Notes: generated by a model from the sequence alone, not told the origin. Positions 28,276 through 37,861 are shown, counted from the stretch's first letter. The stretch is DNA of 64,000 nt from Clostridium frigidicarnis (GCF_900111985.1 NZ_FOKI01000001.1:62001-126000); one strand, 5' to 3'. A program made the numbers and translations.

Positions 28276-29202
28276 TTACCACTCCAAACTTAATGATATT
28301 TTATGTTGATTATTAGCTAAAGTATGGCTTACACTCTTAATCCAGTACCAGCCTTCTCCACCGAATTTATCATAAAAATAGAAATATAGATAGTTATTAG
28401 GTTTTATATTTTGTCCACCTTCCAAAGCTATACAGCTTATATTTAATGTATTCTTATCCTTATTTAATTTTCTAAGTGTATTTTCTGCAATTTGTTGGGC
28501 TTGTGAATAGTTTTTATCATCTACATTTACAACTTCTTGTAACCTTCCTATCCTATTAATGCTATCACTATCCCAAACATTTGCTATTATATTAGCATTT
28601 TCACTTTCGTTAGATACTACAACCACACTATTTTTTAATTCTTCCATATCAGAATCTAAAGTCATATCACTATTTATAAGTAGTTTGGCTCCTATACGTG
28701 CAGTTGATGTTTGGGCTATTGTAAATACTTCGTTAACCATATAGAAATGATAATTTATACCAGTCTCGTTATAAACCTGTTCTAGTATTTCTTTTATAAT
28801 ATCACTTATTGGTTTATCCTTAAAAACTTGATTTATATTAGTCCCAATCCAAGGTATATTAGTTTTTATTTCTTCTTTAGCAAGTAGTTGCTCAATTGCT
28901 TGACTTGCTGGTATGCTATTAAATTGAATTACTTCTTTAGATTTATTTAGATACCACATGTAGTCCATTGCTGTGTAACTGTATGTATTTTTTTTAGTTG
29001 CTTTTTTAACTATAATACCTCGAAAAAATTCTTCTTTATTATCTGTTAAACTTACTAAATTTCCTTTGAAATTTTCTGTTATACTATCCCAAGTTACTTG
29101 CATTGCAAGGTTGTCCGCATCTTGAGACCAACTCAGATTATTTGCAAGTGGTGTATAATCCTTCCACGCTGTTAAATCTGTAATCCATAGTTGTTTACTC
29201 AA
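28276..29202 (-). CDS. xkdQ: XkdQ-like tail protein (late control gene D / hub family)
   Basis: 308 residues. The N-terminal beta domain (LTAWKDYTPLANNLSWSQ), a central helical part with IKEILEQVYNETGI, and C-terminal NYLYFYFYDKFGGEGWYWIKS fit the gpD/XkdQ tail-hub family. It would form the hub through which the tube passes. It ends in LEW, and its stop leaves a 1-base gap to the DUF2577 gene. Confidence 0.85.
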   Translation of the reverse strand: MSKQLWITDLTAWKDYTPLANNLSWSQDADNLAMQVTWDSITENFKGNLVSLTDNKEEFFRGIIVKKATKKNTYSYTAMDYMWYLNKSKEVIQFNSIPASQAIEQLLAKEEIKTNIPWIGTNINQVFKDKPISDIIKEILEQVYNETGINYHFYMVNEVFTIAQTSTARIGAKLLINSDMTLDSDMEELKNSVVVVSNESENANIIANVWDSDSINRIGRLQEVVNVDDKNYSQAQQIAENTLRKLNKDKNTLNISCIALEGGQNIKPNNYLYFYFYDKFGGEGWYWIKSVSHTLANNQHKISLSLEW

Positions 29203-29664
29203 TTACCACACCCCCAAATTGTTAGTATCTATAGGTTTATATTCTTTACAGGTTATAGAATACACATAATCCAATTGCTGATTTAACTGCCAACTTAAAC
29301 TTTCTATAGTAATAATACCGTTATAATATTCGTCAACATCAGGGTTTCCTGTCTCACCTCTAATCATTAAGCAACGTAGTGGGATTTTATAAAACATACT
29401 ACTTCTCCATAAATTTTTTAATTCTATAGCATGATTATTACCCCTTTGCCAATGGTATTTTCCATAGTCACCTGGTAGTGATCCTTCTAATGAAAATGTT
29501 GTTAATGATATATTACCTTGAAAATTATAAAATCCATTGTTAAATGTTTCAAATTCTTCATTTCTAGCTGAATTATCTAATTTAGGAAAATCTTTAGGTA
29601 GCTGAGGTAATTGTAATACTATGCTCCTATCTAATGTACTAAAATATATATCTGCCAATGTCAT
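29203..29664 (-). CDS. xkdP: XkdP-like tail protein
   Basis: 153 residues, with QLPQLPKDFPKLDNSARN and NNGFYNFQGNISLTTFSLEGSLPGDY as in the N-terminal domain of XkdP/gp53-like proteins. The LysM domain found in longer XkdP proteins is absent here. The C-terminus has ITIESLSWQLNQQLDYVYSI. It probably connects tape measure and hub. Confidence 0.75.
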   Translation of the reverse strand: MTLADIYFSTLDRSIVLQLPQLPKDFPKLDNSARNEEFETFNNGFYNFQGNISLTTFSLEGSLPGDYGKYHWQRGNNHAIELKNLWRSSMFYKIPLRCLMIRGETGNPDVDEYYNGIITIESLSWQLNQQLDYVYSITCKEYKPIDTNNLGVW

Positions 29665-29675
29665 TCCTCCTAACT

Positions 29676-29699
29676 AAAAAGTGGGATAAAAACCCCACT
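29676..29699 (-). terminator. Intra-operon terminator after the tape-measure gene
   Basis: AGTGGG (29680-29685) pairs with CCCACT (29694-29699), followed by Us on the minus strand. It lies directly after the tape-measure stop and probably lowers expression of the low-copy baseplate genes. Confidence 0.75.
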
Positions 29700-32150
29700 C
29701 TAAACATTTAATAAATCTGTCTTAATTCTATTTATTAAATAATCACCTGTTTGATCCATATATTCTTCATTTCCTATCATGTTCCCTTGAATAGTAATAT
29801 TCACGTATATAATAGGTTCTTTATTTATATTCTTATTACTAGAACTACCTATCTGGTTTTTAGTTCCTATTGAAATTTCATGTGACATACTTAATGCTTG
29901 AGACTTCATGTTAGCTAACGCACTTGGCATTTCCATTCTAAATCCAAGTTCAATACCTTGTGGTATAAATTTACCAACTTCATCTGCGAATAGCCTAGAT
30001 GGTGAATGTATTCCTAATCCATCCTTAATACCTTGTACAAAACTATCAAAGAATTCTCCGGCTTTAGCTTTTAGCCATCCAGCACAACTTTTTATACCAT
30101 CCCAAATACCTTTTATAATGTTTTCTCCTATATCAAAAAACTTTCCTGGCAAATCTACAAACCATCCTAATAAATCTGAAATAAATGAAGGTGCCCATCC
30201 ACTTGCCCACTCTCCGAGGTTTGTACCCCAATCTATAAATTTGTTCCAACATTCTACTAACCAATCCCAGATTCGACCGGGTAACTGACATATCCATTCT
30301 ATAATGCTATCTATAAGCTCTCCCATTGCTGTTCCAGCCCATTCTAAAAGATTAGCCCCCCATTCTATAAACTTATTCCATGTTTCTACTAACCAACCCC
30401 AAATTCTTCCCGGAAGTTGAGCAAACCAGCTTATTAGAAATTCTATAAAATTGGATATTTCTGTGGATGCCCAAATCGTTAGATTTATTGCCCATTCTCT
30501 AAATTTGTTCCAAGTTGCCACTAACCAATTCCATATATTACTTGGTAAATCTTTAAACCATTTTATAATGGCATTTACTATCTTAGGAACTTCTATTGCA
30601 ACCCACAATGATAAAGCAGCGCCCCACTTAATAAACTTACCTACAATAAATCCTAGTACGTAAGCAATTTTATTAGGTAATTCTTTAAACCAATTTATAA
30701 TTGCGTTTATAAGTTTTGGTATTAACTCTACTACCCATTTAAAAAAGTTTGCAATTCCATTTCCTATCCACTTAAAGAACTCTACAACTCCATTAATAGC
30801 CCAAGTGAAAAATTCAGATATACTATTACCTATCCATTTAAAGAAGTTGAGGGTTTTATCTATGCAATACTTCCACGCATTCACAATTGAGTTTTTTATA
30901 TATTCAAATTTATTACTTATCCATTCGCCTAATTCTCCAGCTTTTTCTTTTATTTTATCCCAATTTCTCCATAGTACCACGCCCACAGCTACAAGTGCCA
31001 TTATTATGAATACAGTTAATCCTATAGGTGCTCCTAAAAAAGCAATAGCTGAACCAATTTTTTTGAAAATATCTATTATCGCCAAAGTTGTTAAAAATAT
31101 TTTTATAACTCCTATCCATGCAATACCTATTTCTGTTATTGTTATTATTACTTCTTTATGTTCACTTATAAAGTTAAATACATTTTTTATGGTTTCATAT
31201 GCTTTTGTAAATCCATCTGTAAATTTTTTAGCTATATTATCTAAAGTACCGTCACTTTGCCATTTTTGTAGTGTTTCAGCTAATTGCAACGCCTTTTCTT
31301 TTATTTTATCTAATAATGAACCAGCTTTTATAGTACCATCAGACTGCGCACCTAAAATACTAGCAAAAGCATTTTTAGAAATACCTTGAATTGTACTCCA
31401 TAAACCTTTAGTTGTTTGTGCTAATCTTTCAGAGCCACCTTTAAATTTTTCTTGCATCATGGCTTGTACTGTATCCATTAATTTAGCTTGATCAACAACC
31501 TGACCTTTAGCATTTATAACAACACCCTCGCCATAACGTTTATTACTTTCAAGAAGTATCTGGTCTTTTTTAATACCGAATTCTTTAATACGTTCAAATT
31601 CTCCCACTGCTATATCAGCCATAGCTTCTGTGGCTTGATCTATGCTTTTATTTGTAGAACCAGCCATATCAGCAACATCTTTTAGCCACCGCCTAGAACT
31701 AAGCCCATACATTTCCATCTTTGCAGTTGCTTCTACAACTTCACCGGTTTGAAAGGGCGTACTATTAGCAAAAGCAACTGCTTCTTGCATTAATTCACTT
31801 GCTTTCTGCGTATCTTTTGTAGCCGTCTCTAACTGTGTCCGGTAACCTTCCATATTAAAAGCTTCTTCAAATCCAGCTTTTAAACTTAATCCTGTTATGG
31901 CTCCGCCTATCATACTTCCATATTTCAAAACATTTTTAGCTACACCATTAAATTTATTATTAAAGCTTTCAGCTCCTTTTGCTACCTTATCAAATGCCCG
32001 TCTAGTTTCTGTATCCCATTTACTTTTATGGAATACATCAGTTGCTTTCTTTGCCTGTTCACCAAACTTCTTTGAGTTCTCAATAGCTTTTGTAAGTGTA
32101 GGGCTAAACATATCTTTAAGCGTTAAGGCAACGCCTATGGTTTTTCCCAT
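29700..32150 (-). CDS. xkdO: Tape measure protein (XkdO-like)
   Basis: 816 residues. The N-terminal ~330 residues are helical with a TMP domain (TPFQTGEVVEATAKMEMYGLSSRRWLKDVADMAG). Two or three membrane-like helices lie at ~340-400. The ~430-690 region has repeated Trp-rich units such as PGRIWGWLVETWNKFIEWG, present about six times with variations. The C-terminus has the IHSPSRLFADEVGKFIP motif common to tail tape measures. It sets tail length and helps DNA entry. It is the longest gene of the prophage. Confidence 0.93.
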   Translation of the reverse strand: MGKTIGVALTLKDMFSPTLTKAIENSKKFGEQAKKATDVFHKSKWDTETRRAFDKVAKGAESFNNKFNGVAKNVLKYGSMIGGAITGLSLKAGFEEAFNMEGYRTQLETATKDTQKASELMQEAVAFANSTPFQTGEVVEATAKMEMYGLSSRRWLKDVADMAGSTNKSIDQATEAMADIAVGEFERIKEFGIKKDQILLESNKRYGEGVVINAKGQVVDQAKLMDTVQAMMQEKFKGGSERLAQTTKGLWSTIQGISKNAFASILGAQSDGTIKAGSLLDKIKEKALQLAETLQKWQSDGTLDNIAKKFTDGFTKAYETIKNVFNFISEHKEVIITITEIGIAWIGVIKIFLTTLAIIDIFKKIGSAIAFLGAPIGLTVFIIMALVAVGVVLWRNWDKIKEKAGELGEWISNKFEYIKNSIVNAWKYCIDKTLNFFKWIGNSISEFFTWAINGVVEFFKWIGNGIANFFKWVVELIPKLINAIINWFKELPNKIAYVLGFIVGKFIKWGAALSLWVAIEVPKIVNAIIKWFKDLPSNIWNWLVATWNKFREWAINLTIWASTEISNFIEFLISWFAQLPGRIWGWLVETWNKFIEWGANLLEWAGTAMGELIDSIIEWICQLPGRIWDWLVECWNKFIDWGTNLGEWASGWAPSFISDLLGWFVDLPGKFFDIGENIIKGIWDGIKSCAGWLKAKAGEFFDSFVQGIKDGLGIHSPSRLFADEVGKFIPQGIELGFRMEMPSALANMKSQALSMSHEISIGTKNQIGSSSNKNINKEPIIYVNITIQGNMIGNEEYMDQTGDYLINRIKTDLLNV

Positions 32151-32170
32151 ATCTTCACCCCCTTACCTAT

Positions 32171-32814
32171 CTATTTACCTCCAAACATTTCACCCATTGT
32201 TGGATTATCCTTTTCGCTACTATCTCCAGCCATAGCCTTTAACTTCGATTCTTCAAATTCTATAAACATCTCATAAGAACGTTCATAAAATATTTTTTCT
32301 GTTGCTGTAGCGTTCAAAAGGCTATCTAAACTATGCCCTCGACTTATAAGCCATGCCATAATAGATAACCAACCATCTTCTTTTATTATTTCTTTAACTT
32401 TTTTTTTACATCCTTACCGCCTAATCCTGTCATTTCTAACAGTTCATTTCCTACAGCTAGTCTGTCACTTAAAGTAAGTAAATCCACTACAACCTCAGTA
32501 GGAGTAGAATATTTTTTATCGCTTCCTTGTTTTGTATAAATATCTTTTAACATTGGACAACATTTATATATCAAATCTGCAAATACTCCTGCCAATGCTT
32601 CAAAATCCCCATCATGCTGAGATAATTCATTTATTACTTCTAAACTTAATTCTTCACTTGGTTTATTAAATGTAACAAGCATCTCTAAAGATGGTACTTC
32701 TATATCTTTAAATTTAACTTCAGTTTGTTTTCTCTCTATTGCTTTAGCCATAAAACTTTCTAATGTTGCTTTTACTAATTCTTTCTTTGCCATGTAAATC
32801 ACCTTACCTTTCAA
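32171..32814 (-). CDS. Tail assembly chaperone, -1 frameshift (GT-type) product
   Basis: The shorter chaperone frame ends at 32386, but the slippery heptamer A AAA AAG occurs in frame at 32404-32398. A -1 slip there continues GTT AAA GAA ATA ATA into an open frame (VKEIIKEDGWLSIMAWLISR...) that ends at 32171, giving about 214 residues. Most long-tailed phages make G and GT proteins this way just before the tape-measure gene. The downstream frame has no good ribosome site at its ATG (32359), which supports frameshifting over separate translation. Confidence 0.85.
32386..32814 (-). CDS. xkdN: XkdN-like tail assembly chaperone, unshifted (G-type) product
   Basis: 142 residues, helical, ending MTGLGGKDVKKKLKK. 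Its start is probably the internal ATG of MAKKELVKATLESF (32793), because AAGGTGAT lies just before it. With its frameshifted form it binds and protects the tape-measure protein during tail assembly. Confidence 0.85.
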   Translation of the reverse strand: MKGKVIYMAKKELVKATLESFMAKAIERKQTEVKFKDIEVPSLEMLVTFNKPSEELSLEVINELSQHDGDFEALAGVFADLIYKCCPMLKDIYTKQGSDKKYSTPTEVVVDLLTLSDRLAVGNELLEMTGLGGKDVKKKLKK

Positions 32815-32816
32815 AA

Positions 32817-33254
32817 TTAACCTATTGTTTCTTTTACTTCATAGTCTGAGAATGTAAACGCTAAATCTTCTTCAATCATCTTTTGTGCTTCTAAATCTAC
32901 TAATGTAAGTTCTGTAAATAAAACACCATTTAATACAACCCTTTCACTTTGTCCACTTACAGGGTCAGTTGTTTTAGATTCTAGTACTATCTCCGGGAAT
33001 ATCCCTGTCTTTAAAGACTCACCTATATATTTCAAACCTACAGATTTTACTTTCTTTAACTTTAATGAACCTTTACCTTCCCAAGAAGTGTAACTTTGAT
33101 ATGTAGCTGGATCACCTACGAAGGACACATTTTCAAATTTTGGTGTTGCCTTTGCATTCATTGTGGATATGTTCCCTAGTTCCTCACCATTTATCCATAC
33201 CTTTCCGTTGTTACCTCTTAAAATTTTATTTGTTAAGTTTTGCTTATTAGCCAT
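32817..33254 (-). CDS. xkdM: XkdM-like tail tube protein
   Basis: 145 residues, with KILRGNNGKVWINGEELGNI at the start and LKLKKVKSVGLKYIGESLKTG in the middle, as in PF09393 (DUF2001). It forms the inner tube of contractile tails. It lies between the sheath gene and the chaperone gene, the invariant PBSX order. Confidence 0.9.
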   Translation of the reverse strand: MANKQNLTNKILRGNNGKVWINGEELGNISTMNAKATPKFENVSFVGDPATYQSYTSWEGKGSLKLKKVKSVGLKYIGESLKTGIFPEIVLESKTTDPVSGQSERVVLNGVLFTELTLVDLEAQKMIEEDLAFTFSDYEVKETIG

Positions 33255-33286
33255 TAATTAGTCACCTACCCTTCCTATTTTTTGAA

Positions 33287-33312
33287 TTAAAAAAAGTGCC
33301 TATTAAGACACT
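33287..33312 (-). terminator. Intra-operon terminator after the sheath gene
   Basis: On the minus strand AGUGUC pairs with GGCACU (one U-G) across UUAAUA, followed by seven Us. The stem works only in this orientation. Confidence 0.65.
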
Positions 33313-33320
33313 CTTATCAT

Positions 33321-34418
33321 TTATACTAAAGTGTTATTAAATTCTAAATTAATAACACTTTGGGCTATTTTTATTGTTCCTTTTGCATAGACATCCTTGT
33401 CAACGACATTGTTCTTCACTTTTGCATCATCCCACTTTTTAGCTTCTTCAAATCCTTTTGCAATTAACTTTTCCCTTTGTCTTCCCACGTTTATATCTGC
33501 AAAATTAGTATAATTACCATCTAAAATATTTTCTTCTTCTAGTTTTCTAAAATAATTATTTACATCTGTAATGAATAATTGTTGCATGTCTGGAGAGTTC
33601 TTCTTTCCTTTCGCTATATAATCATTTTTAAATACATTTGATACGTCCCTTTTCATTAAGTGTATTGTCTCTGTAGTCTCTAAGAACTTAAGATCGTCCC
33701 CTTCTCCTTCTTTTAAGGTTACTTTACTATTTATTCCTAGTGCTATCCTTACAGTTCCCTCATCATTTATTAATACTAAATGTCCTGTGTTTATGCTCTC
33801 ATCTACATCAACTGGTTCTTTTACCCTCTTTAAATTTGTAAGGGCTACATAATTCATGCCTCTAGTTGCTCCACTTCCTGCAATAACAGAAGCTATAGAA
33901 GGTATATAATTTTTAAACTCTTTATCTGTTCTTGTCCCATCTAAAAAGTCAATTTCTTGTGTTTTATCTAATTGTATAACTTCCTCTATGTCTGCTCCAT
34001 CCCCTACAACTACACATTTAAATGGTTTATTAGTTTTAGCCTGTAACTTTGTCCAATCTACTAGTGCCTTTTGAGTAGGTTCACTACCTTGAGGGTATAT
34101 TAAAATACCTCTTTCTCTAGTAGCCTTTACATCATTTAGAATTGTTACCATATCCTTTGGTTCTTCCTTCATGACATAAACTGTAACCAAATTAGGAGAT
34201 ATCTCAAAAGAAAAACAGTCCTCAACTAATTGCAAAGACTGTTTAAAGATATTATTTAATTTTGTTGCATCATCCTTTTCTTCTAATTCTAAAATTGTCT
34301 CCTTCTCTATTTCTGATTCTGTAACAAACATTATTATATTTCCTGTACTTCTTTGCTTAAAGGTTTTTGCCTTTTGCGTAAACGTAAATTCCATACTTGG
34401 TTGTTTTAATGTTCCCAT
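33321..34418 (-). CDS. xkdK: XkdK-like contractile tail sheath protein
   Basis: 365 residues. N-terminal PSMEFTFTQKAKTFKQRSTGN; the central part has SIASVIAGSGATRGMNYVAL and the C-terminal part has DVNNYFRKLEEENILDGNYTN, all features of the clostridial/PBSX sheath family. It makes the prophage a myovirus. The C-terminal extension (YAKGTIKIAQSVINLEFNNTLV) is probably the donor strand linking subunits. Confidence 0.92.
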   Translation of the reverse strand: MGTLKQPSMEFTFTQKAKTFKQRSTGNIIMFVTESEIEKETILELEEKDDATKLNNIFKQSLQLVEDCFSFEISPNLVTVYVMKEEPKDMVTILNDVKATRERGILIYPQGSEPTQKALVDWTKLQAKTNKPFKCVVVGDGADIEEVIQLDKTQEIDFLDGTRTDKEFKNYIPSIASVIAGSGATRGMNYVALTNLKRVKEPVDVDESINTGHLVLINDEGTVRIALGINSKVTLKEGEGDDLKFLETTETIHLMKRDVSNVFKNDYIAKGKKNSPDMQQLFITDVNNYFRKLEEENILDGNYTNFADINVGRQREKLIAKGFEEAKKWDDAKVKNNVVDKDVYAKGTIKIAQSVINLEFNNTLV

Positions 34419-34438
34419 ATAACCATCATCTTACCTTT

Positions 34439-34900
34439 CTAATTTTTAATATTAATTTCTAATTCTAAATTTTCCATAGTTTTATAATTGTCCACAATTT
34501 CAATTTCCTCATTACTAAACAAAGTAAATTGTGTAATTAAATATCCATCTGCATGCCTTAATTCATGTTCTATATTCTCTATTCCATAAAGAAATGTTTC
34601 TGTTACCCAAAAGTCACCTAGTAGAATATTGTCTAAATAGTCTTGCATAATTAACAAGTCTTTCTTTTTAGCTTTAGTATCTTTACAAAAATAATATAGA
34701 TATATTTGAAGTTCTCTTTCCTTCATACCAAACTTTTGTTTAGTACTATTAGTTACACCTAGATCAATATAAAAACAAGGGCGTTGTATCTTCTCAGTTA
34801 TATCTGTAGAAGTAAATACAACGTCCTTATATTCAGTATCTTTTAAACCATCTGTTACCTTCTTAGTTAATGCTATATTAATATCTTTTAATGTAATCAT
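34439..34900 (-). CDS. Tail terminator/completion protein (DUF6838-like)
   Basis: 153 residues, with KDVVFTSTDITEKIQRPCFYIDL and MKERELQIYLYYF, as in the small proteins encoded just before sheath genes in clostridial contractile phages. It probably caps the tail tube. Overlaps the preceding gene by 4 bases. Confidence 0.75.
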   Translation of the reverse strand: MITLKDINIALTKKVTDGLKDTEYKDVVFTSTDITEKIQRPCFYIDLGVTNSTKQKFGMKERELQIYLYYFCKDTKAKKKDLLIMQDYLDNILLGDFWVTETFLYGIENIEHELRHADGYLITQFTLFSNEEIEIVDNYKTMENLELEINIKN

Positions 34901-35376
34901 AAAAGCCCTTCTTCCTTTAACATATCACTTAAAAAGTGTTCTACCATCTCACCGTATTCGTCTTCAAATTGTTCAGCTGCTTTTTCTATAAAGTGATATC
35001 CTGGTATATACTTTTCTCCTTCACCCTTATATCCACTTTTCTTTTTACCTTTTTTCTTAAGATGTGGCTTATGTACAAAACCATTGTTTATTAAATGAGC
35101 ATGTGATGCACTATTGAATGCCCTACAACTCCAGTTTTCACCCTTTTTGTAAGGCTTACCACTCTTAAAATTGTTTATTATTTTAGCACTTTCTTTTGTG
35201 TCTGTATGCTCTAATCCCGCCCCCATAGCTTTATACATAGTTCTTTCTTTACTTTTAAGTTTATTAGCACCCTTTTTAACAATTTTTTGAGTTTCTTTTG
35301 TTTTATAGTCATTCACAAAATCTAACATTCTATCATTAAATTCATCTAACTCTTTAAAGTTAAATCCATCCGTCAT
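34897..35376 (-). CDS. HK97 gp10-like / XkdI-like head-tail protein
   Basis: 159 residues, basic, with FNFKELDEFNDRMLDFV at the start, the SASHAHLINNGFVHKPH motif and PGYHFIEKAAEQFEDEY. The A-H-L-I-N-G-F motif is typical of HK97 gp10/minor tail component families. Part of the neck. Confidence 0.8.
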   Translation of the reverse strand: MTDGFNFKELDEFNDRMLDFVNDYKTKETQKIVKKGANKLKSKERTMYKAMGAGLEHTDTKESAKIINNFKSGKPYKKGENWSCRAFNSASHAHLINNGFVHKPHLKKKGKKKSGYKGEGEKYIPGYHFIEKAAEQFEDEYGEMVEHFLSDMLKEEGLL

Positions 35377-35388
35377 ATATTTACCCCC

Positions 35389-35730
35389 CTATTCTATTAT
35401 CAATTTAGTAAATATATTGTAATATTCCCTATGTTTAAAATCCTTGTCCCATGCTTCAAACTCATACTTTAATTTATCATGTATGAAAAACATATCTCTA
35501 CTTGGATTTTTAATACTTAAGTATCTTACTTTAAACTTATGTGTATGTTCATATTTAGAAGTTACCGGATTTTCCTTATTGCTGTATCCAGATGGCACTA
35601 TATTGCAATAAATCAAACCTTTTAACCTTACTGGTTCTCTTCCAATTTCTCCCCAATCATCTTTACCATCTCCCATACCCCACAATTCAGCCCTGTTATT
35701 TAAATCATTAGTTAAACTCCTATTTGCCAT
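35389..35730 (-). CDS. Head closure / head-tail adaptor protein
   Basis: 113 residues, with ELWGMGDGKDDWGEIGREP and SKYEHTHKFKVRYLSIKNPSRDM, which fits head-tail joining proteins of the gp16/gpFII type. Small beta-barrel expected. It sits between the connector and gp10-like genes, the usual place. Confidence 0.8.
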   Translation of the reverse strand: MANRSLTNDLNNRAELWGMGDGKDDWGEIGREPVRLKGLIYCNIVPSGYSNKENPVTSKYEHTHKFKVRYLSIKNPSRDMFFIHDKLKYEFEAWDKDFKHREYYNIFTKLIIE

Positions 35731-35786
35731 AATTTTTATATCTATTAATCTTCATAACATTAACCCTTCTTTCTTTTAATTAAATT

Positions 35787-35812
35787 AAGAGTGCCATTTT
35801 TGACACTCTTAA
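35787..35812 (-). terminator. Weak hairpin after the connector gene
   Basis: TAAGAGTG pairs with CACTCTTA around CCATTTTTGA; it includes the stop codon of the 35809-36081 gene. A mixed AATTTAATT tract follows, so termination is probably partial. Confidence 0.5.
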
Positions 35813-36081
35813 AATAAAGATAATTTATCTAAAATACTTGTAACAATCTTGTCTTGTTTAGTACCCTCAGGTACTTCTGCACTTCTATTTTCATACATAT
35901 CATTAATTAATTTTTTCTGTAGGATCCCAGCTAGTTTTACAGCTTTTTCATCTGTTTTATAGCCTTCTCCAACCATAAAATCAATATATATTTCAGCTTC
36001 TTCTATTATGCTTGGGAGTAACGGTTCTTCATAATCTATATGCAAATACTCTTTTGCTTCTTCTAAAGTCAAATTGACCAC
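35809..36081 (-). CDS. Head-tail connector protein (gp6-like)
   Basis: 90 residues, all helical, starting VNLTLEEAKEYLHIDYEEP and containing IIEEAEIYIDFMVG. These are features of the PF05135 (DNA packaging/gp6-like) connectors. It attaches beneath the portal. Encoded right after the capsid gene. Confidence 0.85.
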   Translation of the reverse strand: MVNLTLEEAKEYLHIDYEEPLLPSIIEEAEIYIDFMVGEGYKTDEKAVKLAGILQKKLINDMYENRSAEVPEGTKQDKIVTSILDKLSLF

Positions 36082-36123
36082 CTACTTTTCATTAAATAAA
36101 GTAACATCAATTTAAAATAATTA

Positions 36124-37206
36124 TTAAAATTCAATGCTCTTTATACTTCTTACTGATCCTTTAACTACGTCAAATCTTTCTAAGATAGATATATTATATG
36201 TGTCATTGTCTGGCTTTCTCCATCTCTCTATGGTAGATGCCTTTCTATCCATAAATTTAATTGCTTCTTTTATATTAGCTACATAAAATATTTTATTTCC
36301 TTCTGTTAATGGTGATAATAAAGCATCATCTACAGTTATTAATTCCTTTCCATTAAAGTAATACTTATCACCTATCATTGTTACTAAATTTAAAGGTCTT
36401 CCGTTCTTATCTGTTAGATTCTTTAAGTAACAAAAGCCTGTAACATTTGTTATGGTAGATAATCCATTTTTAACAGAAGGTAACGAACTATCTATTAAGT
36501 TATTTATCTCTGTATAGTCCTTTTTAGTTGATTCAACAACTGTAGCATTTTCTTTTATAATTTTTAATATCTTTGCATTTTCTTTTGCTACTGTTATATT
36601 TACAAAGTTTTTAGTACATAAACTTTCGATTTCCACTTCTGCATCTTCCACTAATTCACTTGTTAATACTTGTTTAAGTCCTACTTTAGAACACTTATAA
36701 TTTTGGTCTCTTGTAACTAGTGTTCCATCAACTATGTCTTCTCCTTCTGCAATATCCTTTAATTCGTTTTGATCTAAATCTACAAGTGGAAATGTTCCTT
36801 CATTTTTTGTAACTGGTATAATATCTGTATATTGTTTTAAAGAACCAAATCCTTTTTGTAATTCTATTAATCTATTTAAAAATTGTTTAGGTATAACTGG
36901 AGCATTGTCTGTAGTTTTTACTATTGCTCTTTCTTCTGTTGTCATTTCTTCACCCATTACTTTTTTTATCAATGCCCTCATTTCATTTGTTTTCCCTATT
37001 TGATTTATAGACCCTTTTTCGTTTCTTTGGTTTTCCAAATCCCTTTTTTCTTCTCGCTCCTGTTCTTCCGCTATAGCTAGTAATCCTTTAGATTTTCTTA
37101 TCTCTTCTTTTACTACTTTAGCACCTTCTAAATCTCTAGCTTCAAGCTTTGTTTTTAAATCCTCTGTTTTTGTTGCTATTTCCTGTCTTAATTCTATTGT
37201 TTTCAT
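36124..37206 (-). CDS. Major capsid protein, HK97 fold with N-terminal scaffold
   Basis: 360 residues. The first ~85 residues are a charged coiled-coil delta domain (ELRQEIATKTEDLKTKLEAR). The HK97 core follows, with VIPKQFLNRLIELQKGFGSL, TFPLVDLD and the C-terminal FYVANIKEAIKFMDRKAS. The delta domain is removed by the protease encoded upstream. Clear by order and sequence. Confidence 0.92.
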   Translation of the reverse strand: MKTIELRQEIATKTEDLKTKLEARDLEGAKVVKEEIRKSKGLLAIAEEQEREEKRDLENQRNEKGSINQIGKTNEMRALIKKVMGEEMTTEERAIVKTTDNAPVIPKQFLNRLIELQKGFGSLKQYTDIIPVTKNEGTFPLVDLDQNELKDIAEGEDIVDGTLVTRDQNYKCSKVGLKQVLTSELVEDAEVEIESLCTKNFVNITVAKENAKILKIIKENATVVESTKKDYTEINNLIDSSLPSVKNGLSTITNVTGFCYLKNLTDKNGRPLNLVTMIGDKYYFNGKELITVDDALLSPLTEGNKIFYVANIKEAIKFMDRKASTIERWRKPDNDTYNISILERFDVVKGSVRSIKSIEF

Positions 37207-37246
37207 AATTCACCTTACCTTTTATTTTTTTGCATAAAAATAACTA

Positions 37247-37861
37247 TCAAAGTATAGAATTTTCTATCTCTAATAGTTGTAGATCAATATTTAATTCTTT
37301 TAATTCATTTTCTTTTTCTATCTTTTTTCTTTCTTCTGTTGCTAATTCTTTTGCTCTTGTAAATACGGTTGTATCATCATATTGTGGTATACATAAAACA
37401 GAACCCTCGTACAATTCTACTTTTAATAAAGTTCTTGTCATTATATTCTTTTCAGTATCAAAATCAAAATCTTCTTTTATAGAGCAAAACCCAAAACTGC
37501 AACCTTGTATTAAGCCTTGTCTTACTAATTCAATAGTGTCTCTTGCATAGCTAAGTTTATTATTTACAGTTGCTTTAAATCTCAATCCTAAGTTATCAGC
37601 ATTTAACTCTAAAGTTCCAGTTTTAGTTGAAGCTAAAGGCTTTGTCCAATCATGATGATATAACAAAAATATGTTATGACCATCTTTCAATGTATCGTCA
37701 AAAGCCCCTCTATCTATTTTCTCGTAATACCCTTCCCAAAGTTCTGTGACACTATCAAACTTTGCAATATAACCTTCTATAACAACATTTTGATCTTCCG
37801 TTACTTCTCTTATTTCATATTGTTCTATATTTCTAAATTCTCTTTTATCCATTTTCATCAC
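37247..37861 (-). CDS. HK97-family prohead protease
   Basis: 204 residues. Residues ~25-160 carry the U35-type signature: VIEGYIAKFDSVTELWEGYYEKI, LLYHHDWTKPLAST (catalytic His) and GLIQGCSFGFC (Ser in the active-site run). It processes the capsid scaffold. It overlaps the portal gene end by 17 bases. The C-terminal tail is a charged coiled coil. Confidence 0.92.
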   Translation of the reverse strand: MMKMDKREFRNIEQYEIREVTEDQNVVIEGYIAKFDSVTELWEGYYEKIDRGAFDDTLKDGHNIFLLYHHDWTKPLASTKTGTLELNADNLGLRFKATVNNKLSYARDTIELVRQGLIQGCSFGFCSIKEDFDFDTEKNIMTRTLLKVELYEGSVLCIPQYDDTTVFTRAKELATEERKKIEKENELKELNIDLQLLEIENSIL

